Source: an uncultured Clostridia bacterium (GTDB lineage Bacteria > Bacillota > Clostridia > Oscillospirales > Acutalibacteraceae). Taken from it: a DNA stretch of 64,000 nucleotides. Every line of letters begins with the position of its first letter. Positions within the stretch are counted from its first letter, which is position 1. The notes beneath the pieces are model-generated. The model made no database searches and was not told where the DNA came from. It worked only from the letters and a program-made list of their open reading frames with translations. Of this stretch, positions 7,210 to 15,128 are shown in pieces. The position numbers were made by a program, and so were the translations under genes. The DNA lies in contig CAMCPL010000002.1 in assembly GCA_945876745.1 (NCBI GenBank), positions 62,001 through 126,000 of the forward strand. Direction: 5' to 3'.

Positions 7210-7554
7210 ATGCTTATGTGTACTGAAAGCCAATTGAATATTATCACATCTGCTGTTGCACAGGAAGCAAAAAACCTTCTTGGCGACAGGCTGGATTGCG
7301 TAGTCCTTTATGGTTCGTATTCGCGCGGAGACTATGATGACGAGTCCGACATTGATATTATGATTAGAATTTTTTGTCCTGTTGAAGCGTTAGAAAACTA
7401 TACCCACGATTTTAATTTGATCAGCAGCCGATTATCACTGGAAAACGATGTAACGGTTTCTATTATCTTAAGAGACAGCGATACATTTAATAAGTATAAG
7501 AATGTGTTGCCTTTCTATGAGAATATTGAAAGGGAGGGCGTTAAAATTGCTTGA
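7210..7554 (+). CDS. Minimal nucleotidyltransferase (MNT; MntA-like antitoxin type)
   Basis: The 114-residue protein has the polymerase-beta-type nucleotidyltransferase signature 'LYGSYSRGDYDDESDIDIMI' (about residues 34-53), with GSxxRG and the paired catalytic aspartates of the DxD motif intact, plus a third acidic position in 'ENDVTVSII'. Stand-alone MNT proteins usually pair with HEPN ribonucleases, which they neutralise by adding AMP to a tyrosine. Here the partner frame, whose ATG overlaps this stop (TGATG), is cut to 21 codons, leaving the antitoxin-like half alone. Start: MLMCTES at 7210, or ATG 7216. Confidence 0.85.
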   Translation: MLMCTESQLNIITSAVAQEAKNLLGDRLDCVVLYGSYSRGDYDDESDIDIMIRIFCPVEALENYTHDFNLISSRLSLENDVTVSIILRDSDTFNKYKNVLPFYENIEREGVKIA

Positions 7555-7619
7555 TGATGAAAGAAAAGCATTGGCAAAATTACGACTTGATAATGCAAAT
7601 GAAAGAAGTAAATTGTAAA
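7554..7619 (+). pseudogene. Truncated HEPN-domain toxin partner (21 codons)
   Basis: The frame begins with ATG at 7554, overlapping the MNT stop in the TGATG arrangement usual for MNT-HEPN pairs. It reads 'MMKRKALAKLRLDNANERSKL' and stops. 'LAKLRLDNANE' resembles the first helix of HEPN proteins (L-x-K-x-R-L-x-x-A-x-E). The rest of the domain, including any Rx4-6H active site, is absent, and the second 38-bp repeat begins 11 bp later. I read this as a deleted toxin gene. Confidence 0.55.
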
Positions 7620-7629
7620 ATGATGTTTA

Positions 7630-7667
7630 ATTTACCGCAGGGCGCTTGTCCTGCGGTGATTTTTTGT
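7630..7667 (+). repeat. 38-bp direct repeat, copy 2, with terminator
   Basis: Identical to 7097-7134. The hairpin at 7634-7657 with its T run ends the MNT transcript and directly abuts the -35 of the next gene. Confidence 0.9.
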
Positions 7668-7696
7668 TTGACTACTTTGGGCGGATAATATATAAT
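7668..7696 (+). promoter_or_regulatory. Promoter of the pseudouridine synthase gene (leaderless geometry)
   Basis: TTGACT (7668-7673), 17-bp spacer, TATAAT (7691-7696). The ATG is at 7704, seven bases after the -10, so the expected +1 falls on or just before the start codon. Confidence 0.75.
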
Positions 7697-7703
7697 AGTT
7701 TTT

Positions 7704-8663
7704 ATGAAAAGTATAGTAGTTAACTCAAACGACGCAGGGCAGAGGCTCGATAAGTTTTTGCAAAAGCATTTTGAAGGCTTACCGAAATCGTTGATGTTTA
7801 AGCAAATCAGGAAAAAGAATATTAAGGTTAATAAAAAGCGTTGCGAGGCTCAAACAGTGCTAAATGTGGGCGACGTTGTTGATTTGTATTTGCCCGATGA
7901 TGTGCTCGTTGAAAAAAAGGTGCACTACGATTTTTTGTCTGCACCGAAGAGTATCAGAATTATTTATGAGGACGAGAATATTATTCTGCTTGACAAAAGA
8001 CAGGGCGAGCTTTGTCACCCCGACGGTGACGAATATGTAAACACTCTTGTTTCCTCATTGAAAAGATATTTATACGAAAAAAAGGAATATTCGCCCGAAA
8101 ACGAAAATTCCTTTACGCCGTCGCTTGCAAACAGAATAGACAGAAACACCGGCGGTATAGTTATAGCTGCAAAGAATTATCAGTCACTCAAAATTCTTAA
8201 TCAAAAAATCAAGGACAGGGAAATAGATAAATATTATTTAACGGTTGTCCACGGTGTTCCCGAAAAGAAGAGTGATGTTTTAACGGGATATCTTACAAAA
8301 AACAACCAAAAGAATATGGTTACCGTGTCGAAAAAAGAGGTTGACGGCGGTAAATACATAAAAACGCAGTATACCGTGCTCGACAGCTACAACGATATGA
8401 GCCTTGTCGAAATAAAGCTTTTGACCGGCAGAACTCACCAAATAAGGGCGCACCTTGCGTCAATCGGTCATCCTCTTTTGAACGACGGAAAATACGGCAG
8501 AACCCACGGCAGATTTAAGCAGGAGCTTTATTCGTACAAGCTCAAATTCAATTTTACTACCGACGCAGGTATTCTTGAGTACCTTAACGGCAGGGAGTTT
8601 ACCTCGCAGTATTGCGAAATATTGAAGAAATTTAAGAACAGGGAATACGGTAATGAAAAGTAA
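7704..8663 (+). CDS. RluA-family pseudouridine synthase
   Basis: The 319-residue enzyme has an N-terminal S4 RNA-binding domain (about residues 10-75; 'AGQRLDKFLQKHF', 'IKVNKKR') and an RluA/RluD catalytic domain. The motif 'NRIDRNTGGIVIAAK' (about 147-161) carries the catalytic aspartate; the usual first histidine is asparagine. 'LLTGRTHQIRAHLASIGHPLLND' (about 240-262) is the second conserved block. It isomerises uridine in 23S rRNA or tRNA; the target site cannot be read. No Shine-Dalgarno precedes the ATG and the promoter sits at leaderless distance. The next gene overlaps its end by 11 bp. Confidence 0.92.
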   Translation: MKSIVVNSNDAGQRLDKFLQKHFEGLPKSLMFKQIRKKNIKVNKKRCEAQTVLNVGDVVDLYLPDDVLVEKKVHYDFLSAPKSIRIIYEDENIILLDKRQGELCHPDGDEYVNTLVSSLKRYLYEKKEYSPENENSFTPSLANRIDRNTGGIVIAAKNYQSLKILNQKIKDREIDKYYLTVVHGVPEKKSDVLTGYLTKNNQKNMVTVSKKEVDGGKYIKTQYTVLDSYNDMSLVEIKLLTGRTHQIRAHLASIGHPLLNDGKYGRTHGRFKQELYSYKLKFNFTTDAGILEYLNGREFTSQYCEILKKFKNREYGNEK

Positions 8664-9111
8664 GAATTACAAATTCGTCAGGTGCGTTTCGGTATTTGCG
8701 CTTGTTGTTACGATAATACTTGATGCGGCTTGCATAGTATTCAGCGTGTACGCAATAAGCGCCTTGAGAGAAAAAGCAGATTTTTGGGGAATAGCATTTG
8801 TTGTAATAATGCTTTTCAGCGATGTTTTAGGCGTGCTTTTTACAAAGGAAACGCTTTCAAACGGAGTAAAGTTTTTTGACGATTATGTTGAATTTACAGG
8901 CATTGACGAGAATAATGTTTATAAATATTCCGATATTGAAAGGATAGAGACCTCAAGGGATACAAAGGCGAGTTTTAGAAAAAACTTTGTCGACAGATAT
9001 TCTAATGTTACGCTTTATCTAAAGGACGAAAGCGTTGTGTGTATACAGCTCGGATTGACGTCGGGAAAAACGCTGAAAAAAATCACCGACGAGCTGACCT
9101 CACGTCTATAA
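8653..9111 (+). CDS. Unknown protein with two N-terminal membrane helices and a PH-like C-terminal domain
   Basis: The 152-residue protein has two hydrophobic helices (about residues 10-35 and 43-63) followed by a soluble beta-rich region ('VKFFDDYVEFTGIDENNVYKYSDIERIETSRD...NVTLYLKDESVVCIQLGLTSGKTLKKITDEL'). The second part looks like a bacterial PH-like domain. No catalytic motif is seen. The gene overlaps the pseudouridine synthase gene by 11 bp, so translation may be coupled. Function unknown. Confidence 0.7.
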   Translation: MKSKNYKFVRCVSVFALVVTIILDAACIVFSVYAISALREKADFWGIAFVVIMLFSDVLGVLFTKETLSNGVKFFDDYVEFTGIDENNVYKYSDIERIETSRDTKASFRKNFVDRYSNVTLYLKDESVVCIQLGLTSGKTLKKITDELTSRL

Positions 9112-9151
9112 TGTACAAGATTGTAATAATTGATTATATGGAAAGCAGAAT

Positions 9152-9982
9152 ATGAGAATTTTATTGGTGGCAGACGTCCACAGCAGACCGTTTGCAAAGC
9201 AGAAAGCGACGAGCAGAACTCTGTTTGGTCTTAAAGACGCAATCCAAAAGGCAAACGCCGATTTAATAGTTTTTTTAGGCGACATTGTTCACGGTCCCGA
9301 TTTTCAAAAAACAAACGAGCCGTATGAAAAATATTTACGCAGGGTGCTTGACTTAACAGGCAATACACCCTTTGCAACGGTTTTCGGCAATCACGACGAC
9401 GAGTGTAATGTGACAAAGGATGAAATACTTGATATAATTTCGACTTATCCCAATTCACTCACGAACGGTAGAAATTATACTGTCGATATGATGGGCGAAA
9501 GACTGCTTTTTATCGACAGCGGCTCATATTATGACGGTGATGAAAGCTATTATGACATTGTTGACGATGATACTGTCGCTTGGGCAAAAAATGAAATAGT
9601 TGGGCAAAAGGCAATTTTGTTCCAGCATATTATTGTGCCAGATATTATGACGCTGTGTGACGAAAAGCCGTACTATGTTCCGTTTTGGGCTTACGGCGAT
9701 AAGCGTTCGGTTAGATTAAAAAAGGATGTTGAGTATATCGGAAAAATGCGTGAAAGACCGTGTCCGCCGAGTATTCCGACCTCTGAGCTTACAGAGCTTT
9801 CGCCTTACTTAAAGGGCGCTTGCTTCGGTCACGACCACCTCAACGATTTTGAGCTTGAGCATATGGGTGTAAAAATAATTCAATGCCGTGGAGCAGGCTA
9901 CTGCTGTTACGATAATCATTTTCGCTCAGGCGTAAAAATCCTCGACACAAAATCAATGAAAACAGAAAGTATATATTACTGA
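9152..9982 (+). CDS. Calcineurin-like metallophosphoesterase (cytoplasmic)
   Basis: The 276-residue protein carries the complete two-metal phosphoesterase motif set: 'DVHSRPF' (residue 8), 'FLGDIVHG' (about 45), 'VFGNHDDE' (about 79), 'FQHIIVP' and 'GHDHLND' (about 229). Its shape, with a 'YYVPFWAYGDK' insert, resembles the Gram-positive relatives of plant PAP29-type phosphatases. It lacks a signal peptide. The substrate is unknown. GGAAAG precedes the ATG at 9152. Its product is a homologue of the convergent neighbour at 10027-11274. Confidence 0.88.
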   Translation: MRILLVADVHSRPFAKQKATSRTLFGLKDAIQKANADLIVFLGDIVHGPDFQKTNEPYEKYLRRVLDLTGNTPFATVFGNHDDECNVTKDEILDIISTYPNSLTNGRNYTVDMMGERLLFIDSGSYYDGDESYYDIVDDDTVAWAKNEIVGQKAILFQHIIVPDIMTLCDEKPYYVPFWAYGDKRSVRLKKDVEYIGKMRERPCPPSIPTSELTELSPYLKGACFGHDHLNDFELEHMGVKIIQCRGAGYCCYDNHFRSGVKILDTKSMKTESIYY

Positions 9983-9985
9983 AAA

Positions 9986-10017
9986 ATAAAATCCCATCGG
10001 ATCTCCGGTGGGATTTT
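9986..10017. terminator. Bidirectional terminator between two convergent phosphoesterase genes
   Basis: A 12-bp stem (AAATCCCATCGG 9989-10000, one G-T pair) closes an ATCT loop and ends in TTTT on the plus strand. A-rich sequence on the left gives the same on the minus strand. Confidence 0.85.
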
Positions 10018-10026
10018 GAATTACTG

Positions 10027-11274
10027 TTATTCAGCGTAATACGGTTGCATTGTAACCTGTTCTTTTTCAAGCACAGGCTGATATTTGTCTTGGTAGTAGT
10101 TCTCTTGACGAGATGTGAATGAGCCGTCGGGAGAAACAGTGATTACCTGACAGCCGCGCTGTGCGCCGTATTTGTCAAGGTCGGAATACGCAAGATAATC
10201 TATAGTAAAGCCGTATGAAAGCGTGATACCCTTGTATTCAAGTGCAATATTGTTCAAATGGTCGTGACCGAAGAACATACCTTTTGTCGAGCCTAATTCC
10301 AATGCCTTGTCGAACAGACCGTAGTTATAGTTGCTCGGATAAACAACGATATCCTTTTCACCTGCTTCGCCGTATAGATACTTTGTGTTTTCAGTGTCTG
10401 AAAAGCCGTTGTCACGGTAATCATAATATGCTTCCTGCATTTCGCGCGGCGGAATATGGAAGAATACCAGCGAGCTTGGCATAATACCGTAGTTTTGCTC
10501 GGTTAAGCTCTTGATTTGATTTTCGTACCATTCAACCTGATTTTCGTGCACACAGTCGTATTTCCATTCTATTCCGAAAATATCGCCGTCAACATACGAA
10601 TGACTGTCGAGCATAATTAACGCCTGAGTAATTTCACCTGTCGGCTTTTTAACCTTAACTATGTAATTGCCGTAGCCGTCGACAGCCTCGTCGCCTGTTT
10701 GAAAAAGACAGTGCGGATATTTTTCCTTGTTTGAGTAAAGCTCGGATATGCTTTCTCTTGAAAAATAGCTGTACGCCTCAGTATCGTGATTTCCATATGC
10801 TAAGCACCAATAAACGCCGAGCTGTTCCATTAATTCAGCCATCAAAACGGCTCCGTTTTTGTTATTGAGAGTTCCTGCAATATACGGTACGGGAAATGAT
10901 ATATCACCTGTAACAATAACTAAATCGGGCTTTTCTTCGGTAATCATACCTGCAACCGCATTTATTGCTTTAATATCATTTTCCTTGCTTAAAAAGCCTG
11001 CACCGAGGTGAACATCAGTAAGACGCAAAATCTTTAATTCTCTGTCGGTTGTAAAGGTGTAATAACCGTCGACCTCGTCAATTTTCGGTTCAAGACCTGC
11101 TGTTTCGACAGGTGAAAGCGTTTGAATAAAATCTCTGCTCGACTTAACGGAAGCTGTGTTTGCAATAGCTGTTGCAATAGCAATTACTGCAATAACGGCT
11201 ATAAAACACAGTAGTATACGAAGCAGAATTTTTCCTGCTTTTCCTTTTGCATTGGATTTTGTTTTTTCAGTCAT
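10027..11274 (-). CDS. Membrane-anchored metallophosphoesterase
   Basis: The 415-residue protein starts with a basic tail and one transmembrane helix (about residues 15-40), so the catalytic domain is probably extracytoplasmic. It keeps the metallophosphoesterase motifs 'LTDVHLGAG' (about 86), 'VTGDISFP' (about 123), 'YGNHDTEAY' (about 158), 'FFHIPPRE' (about 267) and 'GHDHLNN' (about 333). It aligns by eye with the cytoplasmic protein encoded at 9152-9982. The gene is last in a minus-strand run beginning at 16794 and follows metG by 29 bp. Confidence 0.87.
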   Translation of the reverse strand: MTEKTKSNAKGKAGKILLRILLCFIAVIAVIAIATAIANTASVKSSRDFIQTLSPVETAGLEPKIDEVDGYYTFTTDRELKILRLTDVHLGAGFLSKENDIKAINAVAGMITEEKPDLVIVTGDISFPVPYIAGTLNNKNGAVLMAELMEQLGVYWCLAYGNHDTEAYSYFSRESISELYSNKEKYPHCLFQTGDEAVDGYGNYIVKVKKPTGEITQALIMLDSHSYVDGDIFGIEWKYDCVHENQVEWYENQIKSLTEQNYGIMPSSLVFFHIPPREMQEAYYDYRDNGFSDTENTKYLYGEAGEKDIVVYPSNYNYGLFDKALELGSTKGMFFGHDHLNNIALEYKGITLSYGFTIDYLAYSDLDKYGAQRGCQVITVSPDGSFTSRQENYYQDKYQPVLEKEQVTMQPYYAE

Positions 11275-11303
11275 AATTATCCCTCAATGATTGATATTTA
11301 GTC

Positions 11304-13250
11304 TTATCTTATTTTTGTTCCTGCCGGCATATCGACAAAAACTACCTTAACGTCGTCTTCGCTTACATCACCTGCAAGAAGCATACCGTTGCTCATTTCT
11401 CCGCAGAGCTTTGCCGGCTTGAGATTTGCAACAATGATTACATTCTTTCCGATAAGGTCTTCGGGCTTGTACCACGGTGCAATGCCGGAAACGATTTGAC
11501 GGGGCTTATCCGTGCCGTCGTTCACTTGAAGCTTTAACAGCTTCTTTGCTCTTTTAATCGGCTCACATTCGGTAACGGTTGCTACTCTCAGTTCAACCTT
11601 TGCAAAATCGTCGAACTGAATTTCTGCAAGCCCTTCGATTTCGGGCTTTTGCTGTGCTTTCTGCGCTTGCTTTGCTTGCTTTTCTATAAGAGCGTTGAGC
11701 TCTTCGATTTCCTTGTCAACATCAATTCTCGGGAAGATAGCGTCTCCCTTTGCAACCTTAACATTTTGCGGCAGGACATTGAACTTTCCTGCATTTTCAT
11801 ATGTTATCAGGTCACTGTCTGCACCTATTTGCGCCCATACCTTCGGCATTGTTGACGGCATAAAGTTTGACAGCAGAGTAGTTGATATGCGTATTGCTTC
11901 AAGAAGATTATAAAGTACGCAGGCAAGTCTTGCTTTCTTTGTTTCGTCTTTGCCGAGAATCCACGGTGTAGTTTCGTCAATATATTTGTTTGCTCTTGAA
12001 ATAACCTTGAAAATCTCTGCCAAAGCGTTGTTGAGCTGCGTTTCATCCATATAGGCGTCAACCTTGTCACGCAAAGCAAGAGTCATATCAATAAGCTCGT
12101 TGTCGATATCGGCGCTTTCTTTTTCTGTCGGGATAACGCCGCCGAAATATTTTTCCACCATCGCAACAGTACGGGAAACAAGATTACCCAAATCGTTTGC
12201 AAGGTCGGAGTTGATTCTGTTAATCATAATTTCGTTTGAGAAAGAGCTGTCGGCGCCTAACGCCATTTCTCTTAAAATATGATATCTTATTGCGTCAGCG
12301 CCGTATCTTTCGCCCAAAACAAGCGGATCAACAACATTGCCGATTGACTTACTCATCTTTTGACCGTTAAAGGTAATCCAGCCGTGAACTGCAAGATGCT
12401 TTGGAAGCGGCAAATCAAGAGCCATAAGCATTGCCGGCCAAATAAGAGCGTGAAAGCGCATAATGTCCTTTGCAACCATATGAACATCTGCCGGCCAAAA
12501 CTTATTAAAATCATCATATTTTTCGTTGTTGTAGCCAAGGGCGGAAATGTAGTTTGAAAGCGCGTCAATCCAAACGTATACAATGTGCTTTTCATCAAAG
12601 GTTACAGGTACGCCCCATGTAAATGTTGTTCTTGATACGCATACATCCTCAAGACCGGGTTTGATGAAATTGTTTACAAGCTCAACTGCTCTTGATTTCG
12701 GCTGTAAATAATCTGTTTCAAGCAGGAGCTTTTCAAGTCTGTCGGAAAAGAGAGAAATTTTGAAGAAATATGCTTCCTCCTCTGCTTCCGTTACATCTCT
12801 GCCGCATTCGGGGCATTTTCCGTCAACAAGCTGGCTTTCAGTCCAGAAGCTTTCACACGGAGTACAGTATTTACCCTTATAAGTTCCCTTGTATATATAG
12901 CCCTTGTCATATAAATCCTTAAATATTTTTTGAACGGTTTCAATGTGATAATCGTCCGTTGTACGAATATATCTGTCGTAACTGATATTCATAAATTTCC
13001 AAAGGTTTTTGAAAATTTCTACTATCTCGTCTACATATTCTTTAGGTGTAACGCCTTTTTCCTTTGCTTTTTGCTCTATCTTTAGTCCGTGCTCGTCAGT
13101 GCCTGTTAGGAATATTACATCTTTGCCCTGCATTCTCCTGTATCTTGCGATTGAGTCGCAAGCAACGGTTGTGTAGCAATGACCTATGTGCGGATTTCCC
13201 GACGGATAATAAATAGGTGTTGTGATATAAAATGTTTCTTTATTTTCCAT
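11304..13250 (-). CDS. metG: Methionyl-tRNA synthetase
   Basis: The 648-residue class I synthetase attaches methionine to tRNA-Met. Visible are 'HIGH' (residues 21-24), the zinc-knuckle cysteines in 'YCTPCESFWTESQLVDGKCPECG' (about 127-149), 'KMSKSIGN' (about 297), an anticodon-binding helical domain, and a C-terminal EMAPII/Trbp111-type tRNA-binding domain from about residue 545 ('IQFDDFAKVELRVATV'). The length matches the Gram-positive dimeric form. AAGGAG lies ahead of the ATG at 13250. It sits within a minus-strand gene run, and no T-box leader fits in the 38-bp gap upstream. Confidence 0.97.
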   Translation of the reverse strand: MENKETFYITTPIYYPSGNPHIGHCYTTVACDSIARYRRMQGKDVIFLTGTDEHGLKIEQKAKEKGVTPKEYVDEIVEIFKNLWKFMNISYDRYIRTTDDYHIETVQKIFKDLYDKGYIYKGTYKGKYCTPCESFWTESQLVDGKCPECGRDVTEAEEEAYFFKISLFSDRLEKLLLETDYLQPKSRAVELVNNFIKPGLEDVCVSRTTFTWGVPVTFDEKHIVYVWIDALSNYISALGYNNEKYDDFNKFWPADVHMVAKDIMRFHALIWPAMLMALDLPLPKHLAVHGWITFNGQKMSKSIGNVVDPLVLGERYGADAIRYHILREMALGADSSFSNEIMINRINSDLANDLGNLVSRTVAMVEKYFGGVIPTEKESADIDNELIDMTLALRDKVDAYMDETQLNNALAEIFKVISRANKYIDETTPWILGKDETKKARLACVLYNLLEAIRISTTLLSNFMPSTMPKVWAQIGADSDLITYENAGKFNVLPQNVKVAKGDAIFPRIDVDKEIEELNALIEKQAKQAQKAQQKPEIEGLAEIQFDDFAKVELRVATVTECEPIKRAKKLLKLQVNDGTDKPRQIVSGIAPWYKPEDLIGKNVIIVANLKPAKLCGEMSNGMLLAGDVSEDDVKVVFVDMPAGTKIR

Positions 13251-13288
13251 AATTTTTCTCCTTGTCTGTATTTCTTCAGCGGCTTTTA

Positions 13289-13912
13289 CTAAAAGGCAAT
13301 TTCCTTTGAAATATCCTTTGTTTTGCCCTTGCTGTCTGTTTCTATTGCGTTTCCGTCGTAAATGTTTACCATAACGGTGTAAGCAATGGTCGTGCCATCT
13401 TCGTCATTTACGAAAACTGCATAGGCAATATTGTCGCCGTCCTTGTTATTCGGCTCATCGTAGTTTACAACATAGTCGTCGCCATAGTAGTTTTGAAGAA
13501 GATATAGCGCCAACGACTCTGTCAGCTTGTAATCGTCCATAGGCATATCGGGCGTTTCAATTGGCTGGTTAGCCGGGATTGTCGTAAAATGAGTAAGAGG
13601 CTCTGTTGTGTCCTCGTCATCGCTTGAGCCCTGTGGTTTATCGGTTCCGGAGTTGCCCGACGACTGAACTTTTTTTGTAACGGGATTACCGCTTTCGTCC
13701 TTTTTAATTACCGATTTTCCGTTTTCGTCAAGCTCGGTGACGTATTCTGTCACGTCTTCGACGCTTGTGAGCGAGCTTGATAATGAATTATTGTCGGCTT
13801 CGTTACCGCCTTTTTTCGTTGCTGCGACAATTGATATTCCGACTGCTATTGCAATAACGAGCACTACTGCAACGATTATTGCGATTTTTTTATTCTTGCT
13901 TAATTCTTTCAT
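13289..13912 (-). CDS. Unknown single-pass membrane protein with a low-complexity linker
   Basis: The 207-residue protein has one transmembrane helix (about residues 8-31), then a Ser/Thr/Asp-rich disordered stretch (about 35-115), and a compact C-terminal domain (about 120-207) rich in aromatic and acidic residues ('ALYLLQNYYGDDYVVNYDE...NIAYAVFVNDEDGTTIAYTVMVNIYDGNAIET'). The domain probably faces outside the cell. I recognise no family. It lies 17 bp after nagB in the same run. Confidence 0.65.
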   Translation of the reverse strand: MKELSKNKKIAIIVAVVLVIAIAVGISIVAATKKGGNEADNNSLSSSLTSVEDVTEYVTELDENGKSVIKKDESGNPVTKKVQSSGNSGTDKPQGSSDDEDTTEPLTHFTTIPANQPIETPDMPMDDYKLTESLALYLLQNYYGDDYVVNYDEPNNKDGDNIAYAVFVNDEDGTTIAYTVMVNIYDGNAIETDSKGKTKDISKEIAF

Positions 13913-13929
13913 TTTTTATTCTCCGTTTC

Positions 13930-14655
13930 TTATAGCAGAGACGCTGCTCCTTTGTCGAGCATAAGCGTTACATCGGTGTGGAACTGCAAAACCGAAGCAG
14001 GGCATTGAGGCGTAACGTTACCGTCAATAAGCTGCTTTATTGCTTTTGCCTTATGCTCGCCGAGTGCAATGATGAGTATTCTCTTTGCCTGCATTATTGA
14101 GCCGATTCCCATAGTCAGCGCTCTTGTCGGAACCTCGTCGATAGAATTGAAAAATCTCGAATTGTCTCTTATTGTACTTTCCTTGAGCTCAACAATGTGG
14201 CTCCAGCGCTGAAAGCTCTCGGCGGGTTCGTTAAACGCAATATGACCGTTTGAGCCGATACCCAAAAGCTGAATATCAATTCCGCCGCTTTTCTTAATTC
14301 GCTTTTCGTATGCCTTACATTCCGCTTCCAAATCCTCTGCGTTTCCGTCAAGGAAGTTGATGTTTTCTTCGGGAATGTTTATGTAGTCGAAAAGATTGTC
14401 GTGCATAAAGCTGTGATAGCTGTTTTTGTCGTTAACGTCAAGATGTACATATTCGTCAAGGTTAAAGGTTGTAACCTGCGAAAAATCAACTGCGCCCTTG
14501 TTGTAAAGCTCAATCATATGCTTGTATGCTCTGACAGGTGTTGAGCCTGTTGCAAGACCGAGCACGCTGTCCGGCTTTTGCAAAACCTGACCGCACATAT
14601 AGTAGCCGGCGGCAATTCCTATTTGCTCCTCTGTATCAAATGTAAGTACGTTCAT
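13930..14655 (-). CDS. nagB: Glucosamine-6-phosphate deaminase
   Basis: The 241-residue enzyme converts glucosamine-6-phosphate to fructose-6-phosphate and ammonia, bringing amino sugars into glycolysis. It has the phosphate-binding 'LGLATGSTPVRAY' (about 33-44), the catalytic 'FNLDEY' (Asp67) and 'GIGSNGHIAFNEP' (His138). ATG at 14655 is preferred over an in-frame TTG at 14661 because AGGAGG ends eight bases before it. That Shine-Dalgarno lies in the last codons of the VanZ gene, so the two are translationally linked. No nagA or amino-sugar transporter is adjacent. Confidence 0.95.
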   Translation of the reverse strand: MNVLTFDTEEQIGIAAGYYMCGQVLQKPDSVLGLATGSTPVRAYKHMIELYNKGAVDFSQVTTFNLDEYVHLDVNDKNSYHSFMHDNLFDYINIPEENINFLDGNAEDLEAECKAYEKRIKKSGGIDIQLLGIGSNGHIAFNEPAESFQRWSHIVELKESTIRDNSRFFNSIDEVPTRALTMGIGSIMQAKRILIIALGEHKAKAIKQLIDGNVTPQCPASVLQFHTDVTLMLDKGAASLL

Positions 14656-14657
14656 TT

Positions 14658-15128
14658 TCAATTCCTCCTGTTTTTTAGCTTCGGCAAGATTATTTTGCCG
14701 ATAAATATGTAAAATATCAAAAATATAACCAATCCTGTCACGGCGCCGGCTGTGTCAATCAGCCAGTCCGTGAATTGACAGCTTCTTCCGTCAACAAATA
14801 TTTGATGAACCTCGTCGGTTATTGCGTAAGCCGATGAGATTGCGGTGCCGAAAAACGCTTTTGTTTTGCCGCAGGTAAAATATAATGCGGCGTTTGAAAG
14901 AAGACTTAATCCCAAAAACTCGCAAAAATGCGCAAGTTTACGCACGACATAATCGGTTGTTGTGCTTATTCCGAAAATTCTTTCGATTATTTTGCGGATA
15001 AAGCCGCTTTGACTTGCGCTGATATCCGCACTTTGTGAGCTGAAATAAAAGATTGTTGCCATACAAAGCCCGACGCATATCCAAAAAAATATCGCAAGAG
15101 TTCGGTTTTTTTTATTCTCTTTCGGCAT
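14658..15128 (-). CDS. VanZ-like family membrane protein
   Basis: The 156-residue protein has about four transmembrane segments and the VanZ-like pattern: an early 'FYFSSQSAD' after the first helix, 'KLAHFCEFLGLSLL' (about 64-77) and 'DEVHQIFVDGRSCQFTDWLIDTAGAVTG' (about 105-132). VanZ itself confers low teicoplanin resistance, but the wider family has no settled function. The gene begins 17 bp inside the solute-binding gene and ends two bases before nagB. Confidence 0.85.
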   Translation of the reverse strand: MPKENKKNRTLAIFFWICVGLCMATIFYFSSQSADISASQSGFIRKIIERIFGISTTTDYVVRKLAHFCEFLGLSLLSNAALYFTCGKTKAFFGTAISSAYAITDEVHQIFVDGRSCQFTDWLIDTAGAVTGLVIFLIFYIFIGKIILPKLKNRRN

